The notes beneath the pieces are model-generated. The model searched no databases, was not told the DNA's origin, and saw only the letters and a list, made by a program, of their open reading frames with translations. A program made the position numbers and the translations under genes. A stretch of 64,000 nucleotides of DNA from Bacteroidales bacterium (lineage in GTDB: Bacteria; Bacteroidota; Bacteroidia; Bacteroidales; UBA932). The stretch covers positions 62,001 to 126,000 of the forward strand of contig JAMPAT010000006.1 of NCBI GenBank assembly GCA_023667095.1, written 5' to 3'. How positions within the stretch are numbered: position 1 is the first letter of the stretch; each line of letters opens with the position of its first letter. Of this stretch, positions 54,020 through 61,503 are shown one piece after another.

Positions 54020-56452
54020 CTATACTATCTTTTCAAAAGGTACATCGTATTCGCTGTCGTATACTTTACGGTATTCGGCAGCGAATGTCGCATATTGCAC
54101 AAGGGCATCATCGTTCCTCTTGAGTTTCCTGAGTGACCTGATAAGGAATTCAAGTGCATGCTCATTGAGCGGATCTACATTGAAAATCATTTCCGCTATT
54201 TCTGTTACAGCTAAGTATTCCCTTGAATTGTAACGTATTATGATTTCTTTCTGCAGTATCGGGGCAATGCTGTTCTCCACTTTTTCCTTGAAAGTATCGA
54301 ATACAGGCTCGTTCATGAATGTCATGAATTTTCCCTTGGATATGATTTCCAGTATCCTTATCTTGTCAGGGGAGTCTGCAGAAAGCAGTTCCATAAGTTC
54401 AAGGTAGTCGCAATAGAATCCTGGCCCGTATTCCAGCTTGAAATGGGCATCGTTTGAAATAAGGCTTATACCGTCTATCGGCTTAAGGAGCTTCCTCATG
54501 TTGTTTATTGCCACTCCCCTGGAGTTCTTTGCCTTGTTTTCATCCTTGTCCGGCCACAGGATATTGCTCAGCTTCTTGGATGATATCCCGTCCTTGTCGC
54601 TGTATTTCAGCAGAAGGCATAGCAGCTGTCTCTGCTGCTTGGTGAATGTCAGGGTAATGTCCTTCCCCTCCTTGTCAAATACCATGAAGTCACCGAAGAG
54701 ATATATGGAATTTCCTCTGATTCCCTGTCTGAAAAACTTCTTTTCTGATATGGCCTCACAGCTGTCCTGCATCTCCAGCTTCCGTTTTCTCCTGAGAAGT
54801 ATTGTCCCGCCGGCAGCGCATCCTGCAGCAAGGGCAACGGCAAGCGTCAATATCCACCAGGCAGAAGAATGACTTTTCCTGCCGGGGAAAACAGGAGGAA
54901 ATGACAGCGAGTACAGGTTGAGCTCAGACTTTATGTCGTCATCGAATACCTGTACGGAGGCATATAGCTTCTTGAGGTCATTGTCATACCACAGGTTGGC
55001 GTTTGTCAGTATCTTGTCTGATGTTATCTGGATAGGGTCATCCAGCATTTCAAATGTGCCGTCAGATATGGAAAACCTGTACAGATGCAGCTGTGAGTCA
55101 CTTATATGCTCAGGGTAGCAGAGCGTGTACATGTAGTCTCCACTTATTGTCATGTTCCTGACTGGCACAATGTTCGGCTGTTTCCATTCAAGGTCCCAGA
55201 GCCTTTCGCATTTTCCGGTCTTTGTGTCGATCCTGTGCAGGTCATAATAGTAGTGCCGTCCTACTATCTGCTCGCCGGATTCATTGCCCATTCCCCCGAA
55301 TATGTACACATATCTTCCGGACTCATCTATACCTCCTGATGTAAAATACCGCGGGAACAGGGTGGAGCCGCTGTTGTCCCATATTTCCTTCCATTGCATG
55401 TCGCTGCCGAGCTGATAGAACTTGCCGTTGTACTTCATCTCGCCGAATCCACCGAAGACCGTGTATCCTTCGCCTGTCCTGAAGGATGTGTGATGGTGCA
55501 TCGGTGACTTGAGCTGACAGTGGCTTCTGCATGTCCATTCCATGCTGTCCAGGTCCAGTGAAGCTATCGAGCATCTTGTGCTGTCGCGGTCCTCATATTG
55601 CAGCTCGTATGTGTACATGGTTGAGCCATCCTCGCTTATGAAACTGCTGGCCAGTACCAGGTCCATCGGGCATGGCCTGGCAAATTCAATTTCACTTATG
55701 GATTCGGCCATCATGTCTGCAATCAGTATCTTGTCACGGTTGAAATAGTAGAACTCTTTCCTGTGCCGGTTATATACTGCGCCGGCATTTGTCTGGAATT
55801 TCATTGAGGCAAGCTGTTTCCAGTGGATTGATTCTTCCGTCATCCATACAGGATTCCCGACCTTGGCCTTGACTGTTCCCCTTGTGTCACGTGCCGTATG
55901 GCCGCTTACCTCGTCAAACTTGAACGTATGGCTCCTGTGCCTGTCCCTTATCGTAAGGTCCCGGATGGCAAATGCAGGTACATCTATTATATGATCGCTT
56001 TTGCCGAAACATATCTCTGTCCTCAGCCTGTCCGGAAGGTTGTCTGCCGCAGCACTGTATCTGTGTCCTGCAATATCAAGGTACACTGAGTCTTTCTGCA
56101 TGTCAAATGCTATCCTGACGTGTGTCCAGTGCATATCCTGCATGTCCTCACGCGGAAATGTGGCCTTGATTAGGCTGAAACGTCCTTCCTCGTTTATCCT
56201 TATGGCCACCTGTCCTTTTCCACGCCCGTCATACGACAGGTTCCATATCCTGTTGGGATAGTCGCTTTCCTTTATCCTGAATATGTATCCGAAGTCTGCC
56301 TTGGGGAATGTGGATATCATGAACTCCATCTCGAAAAGGTCCTGGAATGTCTTTGGCCTGTCCCCGAAGACCTCGAGTGAGGTCCTTTCGTCAATACGGC
56401 ATTCCAGCCCTGAGAATTTTAACCCTTGCCCGAGCAGGCATAGAGGCTGCAT
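54020..56452 (-). CDS. Membrane-spanning LamG/Kelch-sensor regulator with SARP-type winged helix
   Basis: The 810-residue frame reads, in order: a LamG-like beta domain (about 10-190), a Kelch/galactose-oxidase-like propeller (about 205-525, with YTVFGGFGE and YVYIFGGMG), one transmembrane helix (about 531-553, followed by RRKRK), and a winged-helix DNA-binding domain (about 582-680, FGDFMVFDKEGKD, LTFTKQQRQLLCLLL, LSNILWPDKDENKAKNSRGV), then a BTAD-like helical end. No kinase or receiver domain exists, so it looks like a one-component periplasmic sensor. This start lacks a full signal peptide; an ATG at 56525 would supply one but is out of frame by the G9 tract. It lies between the two mannan operons and probably controls them. 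Confidence 0.75.
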   Translation of the reverse strand: MQPLCLLGQGLKFSGLECRIDERTSLEVFGDRPKTFQDLFEMEFMISTFPKADFGYIFRIKESDYPNRIWNLSYDGRGKGQVAIRINEEGRFSLIKATFPREDMQDMHWTHVRIAFDMQKDSVYLDIAGHRYSAAADNLPDRLRTEICFGKSDHIIDVPAFAIRDLTIRDRHRSHTFKFDEVSGHTARDTRGTVKAKVGNPVWMTEESIHWKQLASMKFQTNAGAVYNRHRKEFYYFNRDKILIADMMAESISEIEFARPCPMDLVLASSFISEDGSTMYTYELQYEDRDSTRCSIASLDLDSMEWTCRSHCQLKSPMHHHTSFRTGEGYTVFGGFGEMKYNGKFYQLGSDMQWKEIWDNSGSTLFPRYFTSGGIDESGRYVYIFGGMGNESGEQIVGRHYYYDLHRIDTKTGKCERLWDLEWKQPNIVPVRNMTISGDYMYTLCYPEHISDSQLHLYRFSISDGTFEMLDDPIQITSDKILTNANLWYDNDLKKLYASVQVFDDDIKSELNLYSLSFPPVFPGRKSHSSAWWILTLAVALAAGCAAGGTILLRRKRKLEMQDSCEAISEKKFFRQGIRGNSIYLFGDFMVFDKEGKDITLTFTKQQRQLLCLLLKYSDKDGISSKKLSNILWPDKDENKAKNSRGVAINNMRKLLKPIDGISLISNDAHFKLEYGPGFYCDYLELMELLSADSPDKIRILEIISKGKFMTFMNEPVFDTFKEKVENSIAPILQKEIIIRYNSREYLAVTEIAEMIFNVDPLNEHALEFLIRSLRKLKRNDDALVQYATFAAEYRKVYDSEYDVPFEKIV

Positions 56453-56484
56453 AATGAAAATCAGAAAAATACCTGAAATGTATC

Positions 56485-56493
56485 GGGGGGGGG
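56485..56493. repeat. G9 homopolymer at the 5' end of the regulator gene
   Basis: Nine G on the plus strand (nine C on the coding strand) lie between a possible start codon (56523-56525) and the in-frame Met at 56452. The distance between the two ATGs is 73 bases. Losing one base gives 72 and joins them, adding a basic N-end and the hydrophobic segment ISGIFLIFIM before QPLCLLGQG. Confidence 0.85.
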
Positions 56494-56632
56494 TACTTAT
56501 AGGTATGAATAATAAATCTTTTCATAAAATTGTTCCCGGATATATTTCCGCAAATCTAATGGATTTCTTTTGAAACCGCAAATTGCATATAAAAAGAAAT
56601 ATTTTAAGGGTTAATCCAATTTTTTTCCTATA

Positions 56633-56678
56633 TTAACCCTGGGATAATCCTATTCTTAACCAACATGGTTTTCCTTTG
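56633..56678 (+). promoter_or_regulatory. Operator/promoter of mannan operon 2: three TTAACCC-like boxes and -7
   Basis: TTAACCC at 56633-56639, ATAATCC at 56644-56650 and TTAACCA at 56656-56662 lie at offsets 0, 11 and 23. The -7-like TTCCTTTG starts at 56671, offset 38. The offsets equal those at 43164 before operon 1. A further TTAATCC lies 22 bases upstream at 56611. The site is between the regulator and operon 2, so autoregulation is possible. Confidence 0.65.
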
Positions 56679-56716
56679 TGGAAAATAGCATTGATTTTAA
56701 TTAACTGATAACTGAC

Positions 56717-58906
56717 ATGAGAAAGACAATTGCATTTTCTGTTCTTCTCCTGCTTGTCTCGTCGGCATGCGGCCTTGGACGTGGCAGGAAGACAGACAGC
56801 GTGAAGACCACATTCCAGTCATCGATGGAGTGGAGACCTACAATCGACAACAGGGCTGATGCCGTCATGGTATATGGGGTAGGGGGCAACCCGTCGGACA
56901 AGCCGCGCCGCAGGATGTCCTTTGAGGACAGGGTGAAGTCCTGGCAGGACAAAGGATATGTCACACATTTCATGACTGGGATAGCCTGGGGTGAATACCA
57001 GGACTATTTTACAGGAAAGTGGGACGGGGAATGGCATCTTGACGAAGGGCAGGTCACCGCAAAAGGTGACACAATATGGCATGGGCATCTTGTCCCTTAC
57101 ATTGTCCCGTCCGGCAATTACCTTGAATACATGAAGGAAAGGCATGTCAAGAGGGTCATAGATGCAGGAATTGATGCAATCTTCATGGAGGAACCGGAAT
57201 TCTGGGCCCGCGGAGGCTACAGCGAATCGTTCAAGCGTGAATGGAAGAAATATTACGGGTTTGACTGGCGTCCCCAGCACGAATCTCCCGAAAATACCTG
57301 GCTTTCCAACAAGCTGAAATATCATCTTTACTATAATGCCCTCAATGAAGTGTTTACATACGCAAAGGAATATGGCCGCAGCAAAGGCCTGGATGTAAAG
57401 TGCTATGTCCCTACGCATTCGCTTGTGAACTATTCGCAGTGGCAGATTGTCTCCCCGGAGGCAAGCCTTGCGTCGCTTCCTTGCGTTGACGGATATATCG
57501 CCCAGGTATGGACCGGAACATCGCGTGAGCCAAACTATTATGAGGGAGTATATGCAGAAAGGGTGTTCGAGACTGCATATCTTGAATATGGCTCAATGGA
57601 GTCAATGACTGCCCCTACAGGCCGCAAGATGTTCTTCCTGACAGACCCTATAGAGGACAGGGCAAAGGACTGGGATGACTACAAACGTAACTATCAGGCT
57701 ACTTTCACAGCGCAGCTCCTGTACCCAAACATTGCTGACTATGAGATAATGCCATGGCCTGAGCGCATATACGAGGGGCTTTACCGTGTCAGCGCAGACA
57801 GCAAGGAGAGGGCGCACATTCCGGCACCGTATGCTACGCAGATGCAGGTTATGGTCAATTCCCTGAACAAGATGCCCCTTTCCGGCAACAAGGTCAGCGG
57901 AAGCACAGGAATTACAGTCCTGATGGCAAATTCCCTCATGTTCCAGAGATTCCCTGTACATGACGGATACGATGACCCTCAGCTGTCGAATTTCTATGGA
58001 CAGGCACTTCCTTTCATCAAGCGTGGTGTGCCTGTGAAGACTGCCCATATTGAAAATCTTTGCTACAGGGAGACATTGGCTGATACAAAGGTGCTCCTTA
58101 TGTCATATTCAAATATGAAGCCTCTTGACCCGAAGGCACATGAATATCTTGCTGCATGGGTCAGGAAAGGCGGTGTGCTTGTGTTCAGCGGACGTGATGA
58201 TGACCCTTTCCAGGGGGTGCAGGAATGGTGGAATACAGGTGGAAACAGCTTTGCCGCCCCGTCTGACCATCTTATGGGGCTTATGGGGATCGCCCCCGGA
58301 TCACCTTCCGGAGAATATAGCTATGGCAAGGGAACGGTATGTATCCTGAGGAATGACCCTAAGGAATATGTCCTTGCAGAAGGCGGTGCAGAAAATTTTG
58401 TGTCTGCTGTGACTGCACTCTACAGCAAGGCCAATGGCAGAAAGCCGCTGGAGACAAAGAACAGCTTCTATCTTGAAAGGGGGGCATACGACCTTGTATC
58501 TGTCCTTGAGGAAAGTGTCAGTGCCGGGCCTTACCGTGTGACAGGAACGCTGATTGACCTGTTCGACCCTGAACTGCCTGTATATGCCTTCAAGGATGTG
58601 ATGCCTGGAGAGCAGGGCTTTTTCCTTGATGTGGACAGGGTGTCAAAGTCCAGGCCGCAGGTGCTTGCATCTGCAAGCCGTGAATATGACGAGGTGATTG
58701 CCAAGGGCAGATATTCGTATGTAGCCAAGAGTCCGGTAAATACGGTGAATGTGTCAAGGGTCCTTCTTCCGTCTGTCCCGTCAAGTGTCAGGGTGAATGG
58801 GACGGAGGTATTTGACGCGTCTGCATGGGATGCCCTCAGCAGCACATATCTGCTGTCTTTTGACAACAGTCCTGACGGTGTGCATGTGGAATTTGTCTGG
58901 ATGTAG
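56717..58906 (+). CDS. Unassigned secreted enzyme, GH42-like three-domain architecture
   Basis: This 729-residue protein has a lipoprotein-type signal peptide (VSSACG). I cannot assign a family. Residues 45-375 look like a TIM barrel: a VTHFMTGIAWGEYQDY strand, DAGIDAIFMEEPEFWARGGY (Glu candidates for acid/base) and YIAQVWTGTSREPN. Residues 400-560 look like a GATase-like domain as in the trimerisation domain of GH42 (ITVLMANSLMFQRF, GVPVKTAHIENL, YLAAWVRKGGVLVFSG). A beta-sandwich end follows. It is first in operon 2 behind the shared operator. A glycosidase or related glycan enzyme acting on fungal mannan is plausible. Confidence 0.55.
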   Translation: MRKTIAFSVLLLLVSSACGLGRGRKTDSVKTTFQSSMEWRPTIDNRADAVMVYGVGGNPSDKPRRRMSFEDRVKSWQDKGYVTHFMTGIAWGEYQDYFTGKWDGEWHLDEGQVTAKGDTIWHGHLVPYIVPSGNYLEYMKERHVKRVIDAGIDAIFMEEPEFWARGGYSESFKREWKKYYGFDWRPQHESPENTWLSNKLKYHLYYNALNEVFTYAKEYGRSKGLDVKCYVPTHSLVNYSQWQIVSPEASLASLPCVDGYIAQVWTGTSREPNYYEGVYAERVFETAYLEYGSMESMTAPTGRKMFFLTDPIEDRAKDWDDYKRNYQATFTAQLLYPNIADYEIMPWPERIYEGLYRVSADSKERAHIPAPYATQMQVMVNSLNKMPLSGNKVSGSTGITVLMANSLMFQRFPVHDGYDDPQLSNFYGQALPFIKRGVPVKTAHIENLCYRETLADTKVLLMSYSNMKPLDPKAHEYLAAWVRKGGVLVFSGRDDDPFQGVQEWWNTGGNSFAAPSDHLMGLMGIAPGSPSGEYSYGKGTVCILRNDPKEYVLAEGGAENFVSAVTALYSKANGRKPLETKNSFYLERGAYDLVSVLEESVSAGPYRVTGTLIDLFDPELPVYAFKDVMPGEQGFFLDVDRVSKSRPQVLASASREYDEVIAKGRYSYVAKSPVNTVNVSRVLLPSVPSSVRVNGTEVFDASAWDALSSTYLLSFDNSPDGVHVEFVWM

Positions 58907-58933
58907 GGAAAGGCCAACGTGAATAGTACATTT

Positions 58934-58941
58934 TATATTTG
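58934..58941 (+). promoter_or_regulatory. Candidate -7 box before the DUF4965 gene
   Basis: TATATTTG matches TAnnTTTG, 27 bases before the start at 58969. Confidence 0.45.
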
Positions 58942-58968
58942 TGAAACTTTAAATAATAGAATAGATTT

Positions 58969-61455
58969 ATGAAAAAGAGCAAACTGATTTTGGCCTGTCT
59001 TCCGCTTGCGGGACTTTTTTCTTCCTGCTGCGGTTCAGGCAATGAGGCTGCGGTGAACGAACTTCGTGCTTCTACCTATCCTCTCGTGACAATTGACCCT
59101 TACACAAGCGCGTGGTCAATGTCTGACAACCTTTATGACTCTTCTGTAAAGCATTGGACAGGAAAGGATTTCCCTTTTATCGGTGCGGTGAAGGTGGACG
59201 GTGAAGTCTACCGTTTCATGGGAACCGAGGATGTGGAGCTTCTTCCTGTAGTACCGACCTCACAGCAGGGAAAATGGATAGGGAAATGGACTGTAGACAA
59301 ACCTTCTGGTGACTGGAAGTCATTGGACTACAATGACTCTTCGTGGAAAGAGGATGAGGGCGCGTTCGGAACCACAGTCAATGAACCGACAGCAAGGACC
59401 AACTGGACATCAGAGAATATCTGGGTCAGGAGGACATTTGAGCTTGATGAGGATCTTACAGGACATAACGTATATCTCGAATTCTGCAATGACGATGATG
59501 CATTTTTCTATGTAAACGGTGTCGAAGTGCACAGTACAGGCCCGGTCTGCAGCAAGAATGCGGTTGTGAAGCTTCCACAGGAGGCTGTAAGCACACTCCA
59601 TAAAGGAACGAACATCATTACAGCTACATGCTGGAACCCTGTTGCAAACGGTCTGCTCGACTTCGGGCTGCTTATACAGAAGGAACTGCATACTTCCCTT
59701 GAGCAGACTGCTGTGCAGAAATATGCAAATGTGCAGGCTACACAGACCCACTATGGCTTCACTTGCGGAAATGTTGACCTTGACCTCACTTTCTCTGCCC
59801 CTCTTTTCCTTGAGGACCTTGACCTGGTGAGCCGTCCTGTCAATTATGTCACTTACAATGTGACTTCCAATGATGGTGCTGCACATGATGTTGAGGTCTA
59901 TTTCGAGGCTTCGCCGAGGTGGGCCCTTGATGTGCCTTACCAGGATTGCAGCTCTGAGACTGTCGAGGATGGAAGACTTGTAATGCTGAAGTCAGGAAGC
60001 CGTGAGCAGAATATCCTTTCAAGGGCTGGAGATGACCTGAGGATTGACTGGGGATATTTCTATCTGGCTGCCCCTAAGGCTAATGCTGTCGTGGCAGTGG
60101 CTGACGGTGATGCTCTTAAACGTGCATTTGTGGATGGCACCTTCTCTTCGTCACTTGGCCTGAAAGGCTCAAATGATTCAGCCAAGATGGCCATGGTATG
60201 TGACCTTGGCACTTCAAGGAAGGCCTCAGGTCATGTGATGGTAGCATACGATGACATCTATTCAATCCAGTATTTCGGTGAAAATCTCCGCCCTTGGTGG
60301 AACCGCAATGGCAACAGCTCTATCATAGATCAGCTCCACAAGGCAGAAAAGGAATACAGCAAGCTGATAGACAGATGCTATGCCTTTGATGCAAAGATGA
60401 TGAAGGATGCAGAAAAGGCAGGAGGAAAGAAGTATGCTGAACTATGTGCACTTGCATATCGCCAGAGCATTGCCGCACATAAGCTTGTAGAGGCTCCGGA
60501 CGGCGACATCCTATGGTTCTCAAAGGAAAATAACAGCAATGGCTCCATCGGAACAGTTGACATAACATATCCTTCTGCACCGATGTTCCTTTATTACAAT
60601 ACTGATTTTGCAAAGGGTATGATGAACCATATCTACCACTACAGCGAGAGCGGCCGCTGGACCAAGCCTTTCCCTGCGCATGATGTCGGAACGTATCCTC
60701 TTGCAAACGGGCAGACATACGGAGGCGACATGCCTGTGGAGGAGTCCGGAAACATGATTATCATCACTGCGGCAGCCTGTGTACTTGACAAGGATGCCTC
60801 ATATGCGGCAAAGCATTGGGATGTGCTGACAACATGGACAGACTATCTTGTGGAATATGGCCTTGACCCAGAGAACCAGCTTTGTACAGATGACTTTGCT
60901 GGACATTTCGCGCACAATGTGAACCTTTCTGCAAAGGCTATTGTCGCGATAGGATGCTATGGACGTATGGCGAAGATGCTTGGAAAGGACGATGTTGCTG
61001 AGAAATATACTGCAAAGGCACGTGAGATGGCAGCAGAGTGGGTGAAGATGGCGGCTGACGGTGACCATTTCAGGCTTACATTCGACAGGCCTGGCACATG
61101 GAGCCAGAAATATAACCTTGTGTGGGACAGGCTGCTCGGACTGGGGCTTTTCCCTAAGGAGGTATATGACAAGGAAATAGCATATTATCTTACAAAGCAG
61201 AATGAGTACGGGCTCCCTCTTGACAGCAGGATGGCATATACCAAGACTGACTGGGTCCTCTGGACAGCAACCCTTGCCGACAGCCAGGAGGATTTCGTGA
61301 AGTTCATCGAGCCTATATGCCGTTTCGAGGATGAGACCCTTGACAGGGTGCCTATGTCTGACTGGATCTGGACTGATAAGCCGCACATGAGAGGCTTCAA
61401 GGCGCGTTCGGTTGTCGGAGGATATTTCATCAAGATGCTTGAGGAGAAACTGTAG
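58969..61455 (+). CDS. DUF4965/DUF5127/DUF1793 glutaminase-A-like protein
   Basis: This 828-residue lipoprotein (signal peptide ending LFSSC) matches the family annotated as glutaminase A, made of an N-terminal DUF4964/DUF5127 region (LVTIDPYTSAWSMSDNLYD, HWTGKDFPFIGAVKVDG) and a C-terminal DUF4965/DUF1793 alpha-helical barrel (YRQSIAAHKLVE, MPVEESGNMIIITAAA, DDFAGHFAHNVNLSAKAIVAIG). An inserted jelly-roll (about 110-235, WVRRTFELDED, AFFYVNGVEVHSTG) resembles GH2 sugar-binding domains. In glycan loci such proteins may act on sugars; glutaminase activity has been shown only for fungal relatives. It is the second gene of operon 2. Confidence 0.75.
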   Translation: MKKSKLILACLPLAGLFSSCCGSGNEAAVNELRASTYPLVTIDPYTSAWSMSDNLYDSSVKHWTGKDFPFIGAVKVDGEVYRFMGTEDVELLPVVPTSQQGKWIGKWTVDKPSGDWKSLDYNDSSWKEDEGAFGTTVNEPTARTNWTSENIWVRRTFELDEDLTGHNVYLEFCNDDDAFFYVNGVEVHSTGPVCSKNAVVKLPQEAVSTLHKGTNIITATCWNPVANGLLDFGLLIQKELHTSLEQTAVQKYANVQATQTHYGFTCGNVDLDLTFSAPLFLEDLDLVSRPVNYVTYNVTSNDGAAHDVEVYFEASPRWALDVPYQDCSSETVEDGRLVMLKSGSREQNILSRAGDDLRIDWGYFYLAAPKANAVVAVADGDALKRAFVDGTFSSSLGLKGSNDSAKMAMVCDLGTSRKASGHVMVAYDDIYSIQYFGENLRPWWNRNGNSSIIDQLHKAEKEYSKLIDRCYAFDAKMMKDAEKAGGKKYAELCALAYRQSIAAHKLVEAPDGDILWFSKENNSNGSIGTVDITYPSAPMFLYYNTDFAKGMMNHIYHYSESGRWTKPFPAHDVGTYPLANGQTYGGDMPVEESGNMIIITAAACVLDKDASYAAKHWDVLTTWTDYLVEYGLDPENQLCTDDFAGHFAHNVNLSAKAIVAIGCYGRMAKMLGKDDVAEKYTAKAREMAAEWVKMAADGDHFRLTFDRPGTWSQKYNLVWDRLLGLGLFPKEVYDKEIAYYLTKQNEYGLPLDSRMAYTKTDWVLWTATLADSQEDFVKFIEPICRFEDETLDRVPMSDWIWTDKPHMRGFKARSVVGGYFIKMLEEKL

Positions 61456-61467
61456 ATAACTTTTTAC

Positions 61468-61475
61468 TATATTTG
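61468..61475 (+). promoter_or_regulatory. Candidate -7 box before the GH92 gene
   Basis: TATATTTG matches TAnnTTTG, 28 bases before the start at 61504. It could give the GH92 an additional own transcript. Confidence 0.45.
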
Positions 61476-61503
61476 CAACCGGAAAACACAAAAACAGAAT
61501 ATA

